From Parelaphostrongylus tenuis (lineage: Eukaryota; Nematoda; Chromadorea; Rhabditida; Metastrongylidae), in contig JAHQIW010007344.1 in NCBI GenBank assembly GCA_019055375.1, forward strand, positions 186,001 through 250,000: a DNA stretch of 64,000 nucleotides. Reading direction: 5' to 3'. The notes below the pieces were generated by a model. The model saw only the letters and a list, made by a program, of their open reading frames with translations, ran no database searches and had not been told where the DNA came from. Below, piece by piece: positions 1 through 49,165 of the stretch; within the stretch, counting starts at the first letter, position 1; each line of letters begins with the position of its first letter. A program made the position numbers and the translations under genes.

Positions 1-3000
1 CACAACGGTCACCCAGTATTGCGTTTCACCTATAGAAATATCCAACTATTCCAGCACCCATGTACTCAGAGAAAATGAAATGTGGATTGAAATCACTATA
101 TAGCTTTTTGAGATCAAGCTTATATCACTAGGTTTATTGGAAAAACTACTCGGTTAGCTCTTCAACATCCTCGTCTTATTTTGGGGCAATGATTCGAGTC
201 GATTGTCTATATTCACTCGTACACTCACTTTCAAGCTTTAATGTCGATAGATTCCAGTCGTTTTTGGTGTAACACCGCTCGAGTGGAGAACGTTTCCCGG
301 CAATGTCATGTTATAGATGACTATTGTTAAGCTAACTGCACGTTAGAAGTAATCTTTTTCTTCGGGCAGTCTATCCTGCAGTAGTCGGTATCACTGTCAG
401 TTACCACAGAGTGTCAAATTCCGCTAGAAAAAACCAAGCACTGAAAGTGTTCAGTGGCATTCTGACCGAGAACTGTTCTATCACGAACGAACTGACGAAC
501 TACAAACTAGTCAGTCAGTAATTTCAACAGGCTTAATATGCAAGATGCATGCTTTTACATTCAATAGAAGAGTGCCAGGAACCATGTCCTATAGATGCAC
601 AGCTTCATCACGCGATATAATGCTTACTGGTAAAGAACTTCATGTACCATTTGAAATGAATTCTGATTTTCGTCTAGTGATTGCTGGAAATCACGTAACT
701 GGTGAAATGACGACGATACAGAAATATAGAAAGAAAATACTACCAATCTATTGATAGACTGCAGAAAAATTGATGCCCCCACTGAGTGAGAAATTATAAA
801 ACTCGTTTTCTTGTGCATCGAACGATATATCATTTGCCTACACATAAATGCTCATCTACAAATCTGCAGAGCGTATGGTGATGAAATTTACGATCGTATA
901 CCGTCGCGGAATCTTTATACTGCCGTATAAATAGCTGAATTGTCTTTATTTGGAAGGAGACAACTTCGATTATTAATCTGTCCTTTGTCTTAGTTTAATT
1001 AGTCTACAAACGAATTTCTTCTTTGCATTTTGAAAATGTGACAGAACTTTCTCTACACGCTACTAAGTTGAATGCCCATCACCACAACTTTTACCATCCC
1101 CAGCACTTTTCTCATCGCTGGTGCTTGGAGCCAGTTGAAAACCTGCTCATTTCGAGAGTCTGGAATACTCATGTTAGAGCATTCCCGAATCGTCATCGAT
1201 GGTGATCGCCGACTCTGAAGTAATCAAACATTCTTCAATACCAATGACAAGTCCTAATATTGTTTTGCTTTTAACTGTCCTTCCAAATGAACGTAATAGA
1301 CTTTTTTCAAATTGTATGAGTATTCTGGATTGTTAAACCTCCTAGTATATACCTCAGTCCAATTCCTGCGGACCAAAGAAAAATTGCCATAACGTGATTT
1401 TGATAGGATTTACGGTTTGGGAAAAAAACTGAAACCTTGATGCTGCTAAGCGTTGGGTTATATGTTCTTCTCAGTCAATATCACCATTGTAAGCTCATAA
1501 TTTTACCAGTATTTTTTCATTTCACTGCGTTGTTTTCACATGCAAGTTCCTGAACCATTTCGTACCTCGCATATGTTCCTTTAAAGAGGGCATTCGAAAG
1601 CTATTTTCCACATTTTCGCATAATCGTTTGTACCCTCACAGCTCTTGCCTGTGATTCATTGTTTGCAATTAGAAAAATAATACCAATAAACGTGACGATT
1701 TCAACTCAGAAAATACTCTGCACGGCTTACAACTCTCCGGTAGTTTTCCAGTCAAAACCAACTCAGTCAAATACTACAAGTGCTTAGTACGGTTTCATAA
1801 CGTCAAAACTCTACTTGTGGTCCGCCTCGCTGTACCTCAGGGCTCATACGCCATGGATCCGATTCTTGGGCATACTGGTGAGCTGAGCATGTGCTCCTCG
1901 CCACTTTTCACTCACCACTCTTCTTTGAACAAAGTCGACCACTCTACTGTGCTTTCTATTCGCGTTATAATCAACAAGAGTACAATGAGATATTTTCTGC
2001 ATAAAGTAGTCTGCTTCTTCTTTCATGTGCTACATTACTAAATTATTCGTTCGATTCAGTGCTGCACTTATCAGATTTGAAATGTTTTCAAACTACTTTC
2101 TGTCTGTATGCCTAACGTAATGTCATCGTTGGGCGTTAATGTTATCTGAATGAACGATCTTTGAGAAAGCCTCTTATTTCAATTGGTGGACACATATTTA
2201 AGAGCATTTACTATAGAATCAGTAGAGTTGGCTTACTTGTGATTGTGCATTGAAACGATATAAGACCATGAGTTCTGTCTTTATCCAACTATGGATTCTC
2301 AATTCTTCAGCTTCAAATTATATCCGAGAATAATGTTATTTGGAGTCATGGCTTGATCCACCATGTCAATATCTTGACGAATCTGTACCTTTGATGGTTT
2401 TTTCGTTGACGATGACCCCTTACTTCATGCGCCGTTCCAAAATTTCATGTCATTGCAAAAATCTTATAGTTAGCTTAACCGTACGTGAGAGCAGAAAAAT
2501 TGGATCTAACGATTTCAGTCTGCTCTGATGTCAGAAGTTGCATGCTGTTGCTCAATTACTTGAGAATGTATTCACTTCTGACTTACGGCTCATATTTCGT
2601 GATGATTGCGTTAAAATTGAATCTAACCTCATTTTGAGCCCGGCTTCAATCTTTTCATTTGGATTGTTCTAAAGAAATGTTGAATTTTTCTTGTTGAAGT
2701 GTTTTTTAAAATTTCTGAAACCTACGGATTATCGACAGTTGAGTGAACATGGGCGTATCAATTTACCCAGCACTTTCTTATATGGCAGATATGGGGTTAA
2801 GGGCGACATAGAGAAAATCTTGTGCTTCATTTGAAGCAGAGCTAGATTTAGTAATGGATCCCGCCTCTGCGATGCAGCTAATTACTTTCCCGTTAATCGG
2901 TAGCTAATTATGGTTACTCTCTTACTAGACTGGTGAGGACAAAATCCGCAAGTACTTACCCAATTATTAGAATTAATCATATAGCCTCAGTCACTCGATG

Positions 3001-3334
3001 ATCAAAAAGATCAAAGGTGAAATGAGTACTGTAACTGTCGTCAGGATCGATCAAGATCACTTTGATAATTCTTCTCTACGGAATTTGTGGCGTACCATAT
3101 ACATTCAATGAAACTACCTTCGAATGATTTTTAATTCATAGTCCGGAAGAGTTCTTGGCAGAAATTTCTACATTTACTCAGAAGCATTAACGATTTTGTT
3201 TTACAGTCATTCTCTATGTAAGGGACACTTTTGAATGAAAATAGCAGGCCCTTCTCTTTTAGATCTTTAATGGTTTCAATAATCAATCGTGTTTCATTTC
3301 ATTTGACCGCCTATTGCGGTGTTATGATGTTACA

Positions 3335-3419
3335 ATAAACCCAATCATGTAGAGTGGTGTGCAAAAACGTTTGCGTCAGCCGGGATTGAGTTTGCGTCAT
3401 TCTACATCATTGGGTTTAT
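3335..3419. mobile_element. 85-bp miniature inverted-repeat element
   Basis: The left end ATAAACCCAATCATGTAGA is mirrored by the right end, whose reverse complement reads ATAAACCCAATGATGTAGA. That is one mismatch in 19. The inside carries GTGTGCAAAAACG and GCGTCAGCCGGGATT, also found next to the tRNA-like element at 37.6 kb. This is probably a deleted derivative of that larger element in which most of the tRNA-like core is lost. Confidence 0.75.
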
Positions 3420-4158
3420 GTAATGGTTGTCAAATGGAGAAACAAAATGAACAGTATTTACTTCAATTTATGAATAAGAACTTCGCAGGGATGCATTACT
3501 TACTTATTTCTTACCAAAATTTTTTCTACTTCAGATCTCAGTCAACTTTTACTAAGATGGTAGAGTTTACCATGATAAAGTCGAGAGCTCAGAAACTTGG
3601 TAAAATCACTTTGGAATGTTTTGTCTAATCGCACATTTTTAAAGTCGTGTCACTCATAAAATCTATAGGAATAATTAAACAAAAAAACAAGAGATTAGGC
3701 ATGATGACAAAAAACTGTAAATCAAAAGCACCAACTGCGAAAGGCTATAATAACTCCAATTACAAGTTCAGGTGATACTTTTTTGAAAGTGTTCGCTAAG
3801 CCCTTGGATGTTGAGAAAAATCGATGTAATCATTCCCATTATATTTTCTGATCTCATATTAAGGCTTTGCCGCGCTATTCAGCGTAGCGGATATACCATA
3901 ACGTTCATCACAAGCAGTCCCCTTCTTCTTCCTCCTCCTTTCTCCTCCATTGAGCTAAGATGGAATTTGTCAATGGCTCCAAAATCAGAACGTGTTTGCG
4001 GTGTTTATAGGTTAAACTGACATTGATAGGCACGTTTTTATCATTTCATATGCATGACATTCATATATGAGCAGGTTAGGCATTTATGACGACGAAACGA
4101 TTTGGGAATGAGTGAGCTACTTTGTCGGGAATTTGCTTCTGAGCCACCTAATGATTCC

Positions 4159-4230
4159 CGAGTGTAACTAGGTAGCCAAAAGGGAATGCTGTGCCGAGTG
4201 TAACTAGGTAGCCAAAAGGGGATACTATGC
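4159..4230. repeat. Two-copy tandem repeat, 36-bp unit
   Basis: The unit starting CGAGTGTAACTAGGTAGCC occurs twice head to tail (4159-4194 and 4195-4230). The copies differ at three positions near their ends. It is non-coding and looks like a recent local duplication. Confidence 0.85.
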
Positions 4231-5888
4231 TATGGATTTTTGATACAAAACGATTGTTAAAAGTTTGATAAAATCGTGAACATCCAAATATGGCGAAGCA
4301 GGACCACTGCGTAATGACGCCCACTTTTTGTTCTTCAATTTTTTCTTCGATTACTATTTGGCTTATCTGCTATCATAATCATGTTCAGAAATAGATATAC
4401 AAATGTAGCCGTTCCATTTTTGTTCAACACATTGAACGCTTTAGAGAAGCTAATATTATTCATGTGATGGCATGCTGATGAACGTCACGTTAGTGTAAAA
4501 TTGGAACGACTACAACGGCGTTCTTTCAAGAATTTCTTTCCTTACGTTTTAGTACAATAAAATAGAACTATTGTCGTGGCAATGACCAGGTTTCTTCCTC
4601 AGCACTTAGGTCCTTTATTACAATTTACTGCATGAAGGTGAATTAGTTGATAGAACGTGTCTTGATTTCTTGAGGTCACTATAACGATAGAGAAAGCGAT
4701 ACTGGATGGTACTAATGCAATCCATCTGGAAGCAAGGTGTTGGTTCAACGTGCTTCTCTCGACACTCCTTTGCAATACATGTGAAAACACCTTAGTACGA
4801 ACAAGTTTTTCTCAACATCTGCTTATTTCACTCTTCCATTTCAACAAGGAAGTTTTGTATGGTCGATCCTCCTCTTCAAAACGTCATGTTTTGAAGGAAA
4901 CTACGACAAATTTTATAGCGTGATCACGCTTCTATTAGACATCCGTACTACGACATCCATTCCTTTTCCTTCTTGCCGCCACCATATTTACTATTTCCGC
5001 ACAAATATACATATAAACACACACTAGATTATATCCAAAAACAGATTCTCTTTCACAATCACTTTGTGTCTTGACGTAAAAATGCGCCTAATCATAAACA
5101 CCACTAAACAAGCGCAGACACATCGCTATATATATACGCCCACATACACACATCTATAGATGCGCATAAACAGACTGGCGACATACATCCCTACCAAAGT
5201 TGTCTCGGAAAGCACTTAAATTATTATAAGTCATGACGATATTACAAATTGTCCTGGAAGGTTACTGCATCAGTTTTTTGCCCTATTAGAGAAACGCAAA
5301 TAGCTCAGTGGTAAGTTCGTCAATTTATTTGAACTGCTACTTCGCAATCAGAACCGCATTCAATTACTTACTTTTTTTCTTTACTCAGTTCGTCGTCACA
5401 ATTTGATTGTGAGGATTCCAGCACTTCTTGCATTCGATTTGTTTCGTCTTCATCGCCCCAGCAATGTTTTTCAATATTTAACGTGCTGCTTTCGCTACTG
5501 CTTGAGGATCATGTTGGACCTATGGATCGAACCAGCGCTTTGCTTATCACTTATGCTTCCTGAAATACCGTATTTCTAGCCGCTTTTCTAGCCAACACTC
5601 GCATTCATTATTTCGGCAAAGTTTTCCTGCGTACAGCCAACGTGGGAGTTTTTGCGGTTGATGGAAGCGTGTAATCAGAGAATTGCTTTATTAGATTTCT
5701 CACAGAAAACCTAACAATTGGCTGAACTTTCAATGGTCTTTATTGTTGTAGATAAGAAATTCATAGCTTTAATGTTGCATTCATGCTCGCCAAGAACTTT
5801 CGAGCTGTCTTGTATCAAAGTTATCCATTAAAACCGTGAGAAATGTCTTAGGCGCGCAAGTTCTCTTTCTAATTTGAAATGTTCTTTC

Positions 5889-5986
5889 TCACTCATCCCC
5901 CCCCTCTCTCTGTCTCTCTCCTCTTTCTCTCTCTCCCCCTCTGTGTGTGTGTATATATATATATGTGTATGTGTATGTGTGTATGT
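5889..5986. repeat. CT-rich tract running into TG/TA microsatellite
   Basis: A pyrimidine-rich stretch of CTCT and CCCC runs is followed directly by alternating TG, TA and TGTATG units. The open frames over it translate to low-complexity Leu/Ser/Val/Cys/Tyr repeats and are not genes. Confidence 0.85.
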
Positions 5987-7823
5987 GTTCCCTTCTCTGT
6001 ACTTCTCATTCTGTCGGTTTCTTTTCCTCTGTCATACTGCAATTACATTATGAGGACGTTTATTTACTTTTGGTTCACCGAGCTGTTTGTGGCTCCAGCT
6101 GCCTTCAACGAAATTGTCTTCTTTATGAAAGCTGTTGAATATTGGTCGCCTCAAATCTTCCTCGAATCTTCACACACCTCGGATTGACGTTCTTAGCTTT
6201 CCATCACGAAATGCTCGCAAACTTGCATAGATAGGAGGGACGAGAGACTGGAGATTTTGGACTGAATCGAGTCAGCGACTACGCATGTGTTATTATACGC
6301 CATATACAATCACTGCTCTTCCGGTGTATATGATTACATACCATGGAAATATGAAAAACTTAGGTGATAAAGAGAAGTTGCTGTTCATGGCGATAATAGT
6401 GTTTTTGTCATGTTTTATTTCTAACTCTAAAGTGTCCCAGTAAATACTCGCAAGCGTAGAGATCCTTGCTCAACCTGCTGTCCAAGCATGTGATATCATC
6501 ATGGATTTCGTAGTGCTCGCTAGGGCTGCAGCTTTGCCTGCATATTTCGCTACAAAAAAGTCTTATTATGAACGCCAGGTCATTTAGCTACACGTGGAAA
6601 ACAACGGCATAAACATATTATGAGAAGACACATAAATTCTACAAAATTTTTCCAACGCCCGGGTGATCGAAGAGGTAGCGATCAGTTGATAAGACGTCAT
6701 CGATGTTCTCTTGCAAATCTTGAGCAGTTCTTTGACGCATTATGGCGTTTACCCTGCAGTAATTTCTTCAAACAGTGCTTTCGAACGACAAGGTGACGCT
6801 GAAGTTGATATTTTACCGACTACGTTTCACCGTACTCCCTAGAAGTACCTTTCGATTGACTGCGAATCAGTTCAGTAAGTTCTATCTAAGTCTATGTAAC
6901 CTATGCCAGTCATTAGGGTAGTTGGTTCAATATTATGTTTACCAACGAGTCGTTCTTTTACCAGAGTACAAAACGGTCTGTTAATTTTGTCTACGTGATC
7001 GTCTCTGCACGCCCTCCAAGCGAGTAGGTATATCGTAACTGAGCTCATGCAATCATTGTCTCTACCGTTAGCGCAAATCACGCAGCTTTGTATGTAAATA
7101 GACTTCTATAGAAGCGATTATGAACTACTTACCATGTTAAAGTATTCCATGGTAATCCAATCGCTGTCACCGATTCCTCTAGAGCAGCCCTTTTTATGCA
7201 ACGCTTTATAGCCCTGCTTATTTGGTGGTAATGAAGGGCAGGATAAACGGGACGTTATTTTACCAGACAAATCGTTTGGGGCGTGGTTTTTCCTTCAAAC
7301 CTATTCCGAGGAATTTCCGTTTCATAGCCATTGAAATTGCTGTTTCCTACGCTGGTTCTACTGATTCTACCTCATACTCTCTTCTTGTGCATACACTGGC
7401 AAATTTTCAAAACTTCTTTCTCACGAGCACTTTTTTGTAGGTGAAGAGTTAGAAAAGAGTGGTGAACAAGAATGCTTATGTTACATGGTTCTGTAATGTT
7501 TGACGATAAAACCGTTTATGTGTAGGTTGATTCAAGTCTTCAAAAATCTGTGCCAATTTTTTTTATTTCTCTCGGAAGAATTTTATATATTCTAATTGTC
7601 CGTTGATGGCTCAAAACATTTGTCCATTTCCTTTTGTGTGGAACGGATGATAAGACACATAAAAGACTCCTCTATATATATTGAGTCTTAACTGGAGTGA
7701 TTACTGGAGCTCTTTTGGACATGAATGCAATGGCGAGGCATGATAGAGGTTGTTATCCCATTCCCTACCTTCTCATTTATACGATACACTTTCGGAACCA
7801 TCTAAAAATTGAGTAGTGTTGTT

Positions 7824-8062
7824 TCAGATATTATGTGAAATCATGCACGATGACAACGTGGTCCATATTGGAATCCATTTAAGAAAGCCATGATGCTGAT
7901 TCAACAAACCATATATTATTACTGCTTCTCGTAGTTGTGCAAGGGGATCGAAGATGGTTTACGAGCAGAGTCATTCAAGACGTTTGTTTGAGGGACCTAA
8001 TTCAAAAATGAATCCCAATATTGACCACGTTGTCATCGTGCATGATTTCACATAATATCTGA
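7824..8062. mobile_element. 239-bp MITE with 49-bp terminal inverted repeats
   Basis: Bases 7824-7872 and 8014-8062 are reverse complements over 49 bp with about one mismatch. They start TCAGATATTATGTGAAATC and end in its complement. The central 140 bp are unique and non-coding. The near-identity of the arms implies recent insertion or active homogenisation. No certain target-site duplication is visible; the outermost TCAGA/TCTGA could belong to the element. No transposase is present, so it would have to be moved in trans. Confidence 0.85.
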
Positions 8063-8739
8063 GATCGACATTCTAATGTAAGCAGAATTCTCTCGCTCAT
8101 CACCCTACTCCCCCTGTAATACTAGTCCCGAAACACGCAATGTCTATAATGAGGCATTCCTAAAGCCGATTATGATCAGATGAAACGCCGGCGCTAGGAG
8201 CATCCGACCGCGATTATGTGTTTACACGGAGGTCGATGTAATCACTTCGGTTGCTCCTCCACTGTCGTAGCACATGTGCTCACTCTTGGTTACCATAGAA
8301 TGATGGCTCAAAGGTTTCTAAAGTATTTGTTTTATATTTTCCTATCCACTAATAAGGAAAGCGCTTCAAGACCTGACAACGAGGATGGAGATGATTGCTC
8401 TGCCACACTATTGTTCCTATTCACTTCTGGAAAGATAACAACAATCAACTCAGCTATGGCCGAAGTGACACAGCATGTTCTAGTGAGAAAGGAAGGTGTT
8501 GCGTAGCTGCGTTGCGAGAGCGTAATGTCTGAGGAAAATTTGAGCTCGGCTTCCATTCGATAACAATTCGACTTATCGGTATTTGCGCGAGACGCTTGAC
8601 TGGAAATATTTCTCTTTTTAAAGTATGACACAGACGTGTACAATTTGATTCTCGTTTCAACTGAACCTATGAAGACTTCGTACATGGTATATACAACACC
8701 AACTACGATGTCTTCAGATCGAGACTAGAGCAAGTGCAG

Positions 8740-8801
8740 CGTTCTCGAGAGAACAGAAATCATCCGTTGTCGTTCTCGAGAGAACAGAAATCATCCGTTG
8801 T
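8740..8801. repeat. Two-copy tandem repeat, 31-bp unit
   Basis: Two identical 31-bp units lie head to tail. Each contains the palindrome GTTCTCGAGAGAAC, which would form a short hairpin. The context is non-coding. Confidence 0.9.
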
Positions 8802-11296
8802 TGGAACATTGGGATCAAATTACTTGTCCACTTAGTCATTACGCAGAAGACTGAAACGAGTTATCACAGAATGTAATTCAAAACGAGGGAAAAGGGATAA
8901 ATTTGCGACATCAATTTTCCTTAATTAACTCAATGTAGAATATCAATATGTTCAGCTTTTTACGACGTTGCCACACGGGATCTTATAGTTTGACTGAAAT
9001 GTCAGAATTTAGCAAGAGAATAACAAGTTTTAGGCAGGTGAAGCACCAGAATCAGTGCAAGAATATTTAATAAGGATATAAGATATTTGATAGTGATCAC
9101 CAGCAAATTCGCTGAACATTCTCAACCGCAAAAATTCCGCATGATGGACTGAAAGAAGAGAATCAAGCGCCACACGAGCTAATTAAGACATTGACGAATA
9201 TTCTAGAATGTGGAGAATAGACTGTAAAAGTTAAACCGTTCAAGCTGGATTTCACTCCAGAATATTAACTTTAATGTCATACATATAAGTGATTGTTTAA
9301 AAGCTGAAAATTTGATGGCAAATGAGGCCAGAATAGTCTCCTTGAAAAAATTGTATACAATCCTTTCTGTGCCAGTCACAGTGAGTGTTAAAACATAGCC
9401 AAGTTCGGCAAAAAAAATCGTTATTTTGCTGTAATTTGAACTCATTTGGATGTTCTTCGACATTGATCTGGGATATATAGCAGTGAATTTATCTTGGGCA
9501 TAAGATAATTTATAGTATTGAAGGTCGACATTCTGCAGCTGCGTTAGGTTCAACCAATCTCTAGAACTGTCGAATGCGCAGCGGTCATCGTGTGAATATA
9601 CGATCTATGAAAACCATGGCACAAATCTTCTTAATGCTGTATCATTAACTAAAAAGATATGCACTTTGAACTACCCTGCGAGTTTCATTCATTTGAAGGA
9701 CACGAAAATCATATGCTCACGAATATGTTTTAGCATTAATTAGAATGGAGGTGGCGTTTACTTGTTGGCGATCACTATCCGTCTACTTCTTACTCACTTC
9801 CTAGTCTCTTCATTCCGTCCCAATATGGCATTTCTCTGCTTATACACAACTCTTTCACTTCTCTCCATACTCTAGCGCTCAGTGCTCACCCATATAATAA
9901 TGAATCAGGTGCTTTTGAATATAGCCGTCGGGAGATAATTATATCCAGACGAGCTCTGTCAATCAGAACCAATACCTCTCGCCGAAAGCTACGTAGCAAA
10001 ACCTCTTTATCTTTCCTAACACTGACATATTTACGATCTTTGGTTGATTATTTCACTCACAAACTAAAATTCTTCATTTCATGGAAGCCATAATTATTAT
10101 CTCCTCAATAAAACTGATCATTGACCTAAACTTCAACGAGTAAACAATTTTCTAGCCGTTTAAACAGTCTTTGTTCCGCGGTCTAAATTTTTGGCCGTTT
10201 CTTCATACTCTTTCCTCTTCCTTCTTCTAGTTTTCATTTTGTTCTACAAGACTTTTATTCTGATTTTCCTTACTAATCGCCACTTTACCTACACTTGATC
10301 GAACTCAAACGCATCATTCATTCCTCATCATTTCTTAAAAACGCCATCTTTCCATATATTTCACTACTTTTTCCACGCATTTTCTAACCTTAATGTGACA
10401 TTTATAAGGAGCCTGATGTCTTTATCGGGTTTCATTTCAATCACAGTGTTTTCCTGACATTTAGTAATCCTTTTTAATTAAGCCGAAGGCGCGAAGTATT
10501 CATGTCATCCCTTCATTGTCAGTGTCGATAATGCGCATCAGTTTACTCTATCAAAACATTTTCATTGGCTCTTTTAGCGTCTGTTTTTTCAGTAATTTTT
10601 TCAGTCCACTAATGTGAACTATAATGAAACTTATTATGCTTATAAAGGTTATTTAGTTGCATCGTAACAATATTTCTCTGCAAATAACTTTTTTCATGTA
10701 ATTCTAATGGATTTTCAATTGTCGCAACAGTATTTTTTACTACATACTCATTACTTGTAAATGTCTGTACCATCAAAATTCACCTGAGTTTGGAAATTAC
10801 TTATACCTGTAGGTTAGAAATAAACATACATCCATAACTCTTACACTGGCATCTATTGCGTCATATCGATCTATTATTCCTAAAAAGTTTTTCTAACAAT
10901 TATTTACTCACGTAAATAGCTAATCAATAAGAATAATCGAAATTTCGCCACTCTTCAGCATAAATCAGCTACATGTGTCATCCACAGAGAAGGTACTTTG
11001 GGTGATGGGTCAGACATATTTATGTTACTATCACCCCTATCGCAACCTAGTGTAGTGCAGTAGTGAAGAAACCCTACTATGGCCATTAGTTTCACTCAGC
11101 TCCATGAGTAACCTGAGCTCATTACTTCGGGATCGCGAAATTGGTGCCATATATGTCTGCTAGAACATAAAACTCACTTAATACATCGACAGGCCCCTGT
11201 AAGTCATTGCCTAATACGAATGCTCATTTATTCGATTCTACGATATTTCTTAGAGTCTAATGTACTACGCATCTTCTAGGAATCGGTATAGAACGC

Positions 11297-11390
11297 ACGT
11301 GCCACCATATTCAACATTCGGTCAACTAATAATGAAGGGATCTATTGAAATTTGAGCGTGCTCTTAAGAAAACTCTCGAAATGAAGGTAC
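11297..11390 (-). repeat. Fragment of foldback repeat family
   Basis: The segment containing AATAATGAAGGGATCTATTG and AATTTGAGCGTG matches, in reverse orientation, the outer part of the foldback elements at 52.9-53.5 kb and 62.9-63.3 kb. It lies under 400 bp upstream of the proposed first rabphilin exon, so it may sit in or near the promoter. Confidence 0.6.
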
Positions 11391-11760
11391 ATTTTTAACA
11401 TTGTTGCACCAGAATGAAGCACTTCAAGCTTCACCTTGCAATCCTTGAATGATTCGCTTATATATGCGGTCTTTCATCCTGCATTAAGGCGTTGTGATGA
11501 TCTACGGGTAGACCCTAGCACAGGGTTTAATGCAGACCACGCTGATGAGATAGTGGTGTTCACCTAGGGTTACATCATCTATATATACACTTGTTGCGGT
11601 AACATGTATGATAATGCGCCATGAGAGGCTAGATCGATACTGAGGCATAGCCAGCTTCGAAAGCCTTGCCAAGAAACGCACACAGCTCAACAACAACAGC
11701 AGCTCCACACCGGCCCACCACACGCAATCGCACCGGTCGGTTGGTTCGTTGCACGGTCGT

Positions 11761-46635
<34,875 letters not shown>

Positions 46636-46704
46636 ACAGACAACCATTTGATTACTGTTGATGTTCTTCAGGTTTTCTGTTCTTCCAACAGAAATGTCCT
46701 TCCT

Positions 46705-46710
46705 TATAAA
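46705..46710 (+). terminator. Possible rabphilin poly(A) signal variant
   Basis: TATAAA lies 70 bases after the rabphilin stop, followed by a T-rich stretch. A canonical AATAAA is only found at 47130-47135, about 500 bases after the stop. Either could be used; neither is proven. Confidence 0.3.
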
Positions 46711-48818
46711 TATGTTTTATTTTACCGCTTTCACCGTTATGATGGGCAAAGCTCTTAGGTATTCCACCTGTCAATCTGCATTGAAGTCATTTCTCTAGCT
46801 GGATGACAGATTTCCTTATAATATTCACTTCTCGGGTTTTGCAGCCGTATCATCCGCCCCAACTCCAGGTAGCGTTTATTGTGTTAGTCTTACTAATTAT
46901 TGCGTAGGTATCGCTATCATTCATTCATTCCATTCAAGTCATTCGGTTCATATCGCTGTATCCACTACAGAATTTTACTGATGGATTTCATGCCTGTGTT
47001 ATTGAATAATAGTCTCAATACCGGTGTTTTTGATTGTACGGTGTAAGTGTTTCATAACTCTATCATTCCAGCAGAACTTACAGATATTAATTTCCTTATT
47101 TATATTGACAGTATTCTTAAGATATTATTAATAAACGAGTTATAAATGGTCCTAAAAGCCAAGTGAGAAGAGTTTTTCAACAGACGTTCTTTTAGGCCGC
47201 CTAGGAGATTTTAGGACTATAAATTTACATAGAAAGGCACTTCCGTTAACGATCAAGCCTGGAAATTATCAGCTGTACACCAGTACTCCTTCGATTTGAT
47301 CTGCGCTTTTTTAAATCAGTTTATCTCATTGATATGAATGGCAGCACAAAGTGATAACAGTTTTCAGTCAATTTAATTTGAAATTCTAGAGCTTGAAATG
47401 TCCTTAGACCTATCACTATTGCTGCTACCGAACACGAACTGTTGGAGCCGTCGAGCTGTAACAAAACTGTCGATGTATTTGCAGATGTCTTTCAGAAAAT
47501 TGAGGTTTCGGAAGTGGGATCTTCTTGGTTTCGGATTTATTTCTACTTTTTTTTCACAAAAATTTATTAACCCTCACACAAGATTTTAGTTTTTCAGTAA
47601 AGATTTTCTTTGTTTCATGGCATACTATAGGTTATTTGTACCAGTGTGATACAGCATGATTTTTCCATACAATTTAGTGTATTTTTGTACGTACATAATT
47701 TCTGTGTGCGAAGAAAACTCCGATTGTGAAACGCAATTTTAATTTTGCTCTAGGGTGTGCTGTAAAAAATTTCTTAAAACAGGTTTGAGCTTCAAATTCG
47801 CCGAGATTTGGGCTATCGAAGAGCTTAGTGTAATACAACAAAAAACGTTCCACAAACTTTAGCTGAGCAAATAAGGGAAAGCGAGTGTGACACATGATTT
47901 TATTTCTGCTTCTACAGCGTACTTCAAAGGCCTTATTGAAAACTAAGCAAAGTGCTGGAATTTGGGGGTCAAAATGACTTTCGCCGGCAGCAAAGAGTCA
48001 GTTCATCAGCGTGATTCTTTAACATTTACATTATCACTGATACATGCGTTTTATTTGGTTTAAAGTGGTATCTACTGTTTCAAACGTCGCATAGATGCGT
48101 TATTAGAGATTGAAGCAGCAATTTAACTGTTAATTATTGGCTACCAAGAAGATTCCCATGTTTTATTCAATTGCTTGAAGATGACGATGGTGCCTTGAAC
48201 ATGAAGAGAATTCATTTCTGTCAAAAATTACTAGATGAACATATAGGCTAAAATAAAACTACATATAACGACCTAACAAGTAAGCTGGTTAGAGGAACGA
48301 CATCACAGATGGGCCCCCTGTGAATTTGGAATTGAGTAAAAGAAACAAGTGGAAGTTGACAGATGGGCGCCGTATGAAATGAACGATAGAAAAAGGAGAG
48401 TGAACACCATGAAAATGTTGGTTTAACCCTCTCCCTAGCGTTTTTCTCAGGTTTTTTTGTGTTATCCGGGAACAAATAAAAAAACGACTCCTTACACTGC
48501 ACGAAAACGTTCCATTGCACTTATAGATCATTCAAAAGTTCAAATTCTGGCTAGACGCTACGTAGCTGTTTTTTCGAAAAAGCCTTTTTCAACGCTGTAA
48601 CAGAAAGAAAATATTTGTGTTCAACGCTTATTTCTCGCAGGACAGAAATGCTCCCTGGAACTATAAGTAACCATTCAATAGCGTATGTTCCGATGATTCC
48701 CATGCCGTAGCAGTAGAAATTAGATCGATGGGATGGGGGAGGAGGGCAGGAGGGGGAAACTGCCCGTAACACTTATTTATCTATGTCTGTATAGAGCAAA
48801 AAATTGTAGCAATATGCC

Positions 48819-49165
48819 AGATAATCTTTTTTTTTGAGTCACACATGTGGTCACATATAACGGCTGACTTATAGAGCCGATACACGTGTTTCAACCTTGA
48901 CGGTCTCATCAGTCGAGCGGTACTCTTTTTCGTCTTCACCAATCCTCATGGGCGCTCAGTCCCCCATACTAGGAGTAGGCGACGGCGAACAATTTACAGT
49001 GTAAGTGCAGTGAATTTATCACTGAACAAACAGTGCTGTACACTCGATTGCTCTTGGATGGTATCGTTAGTATATCACCTTACGTTTCGAGTGTTTTCTT
49101 AAGACCACGCTCAGGTTTCAATATGGCGGATAATTACTTTTTGAGCCGCACATGTGGTCTGTAAT
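48819..49165 (+). repeat. Dispersed 340-bp repeat, second copy
   Basis: It is colinear with 11990-12365: TTTTTGAGTCACACATGTGG, GACTTATAGAGCCGATACACG, GGTCTCATCAGTCGAGCGG, TTCGAGTGTTTTCTTAAGAC and a closing TTTTTGAGCCGCACATGTGG. The same motif at both ends in direct orientation sets the boundaries. It is non-coding. Confidence 0.75.

Larger units (their letters stand above)
1..11760. other. Gene-poor region upstream of rabphilin
   Basis: No conserved coding exon could be recognised on either strand. Open frames here are short, lack splice-consistent neighbours and have no familiar motifs. The stretch contains the inverted-repeat elements, short tandem duplications and simple repeats listed separately. 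The last 250 bases before 11761 are more GC-rich and rich in CA/GC triplets, consistent with a 5' UTR or promoter-proximal region of rabphilin, but no TATA box or initiator could be pinned down. Confidence 0.5.

Noticed and set aside
8216..8685. Overlapping open frames of 96 and 117 codons
   Set aside because: No domain, no splice context and antisense overlap with each other; most likely chance.
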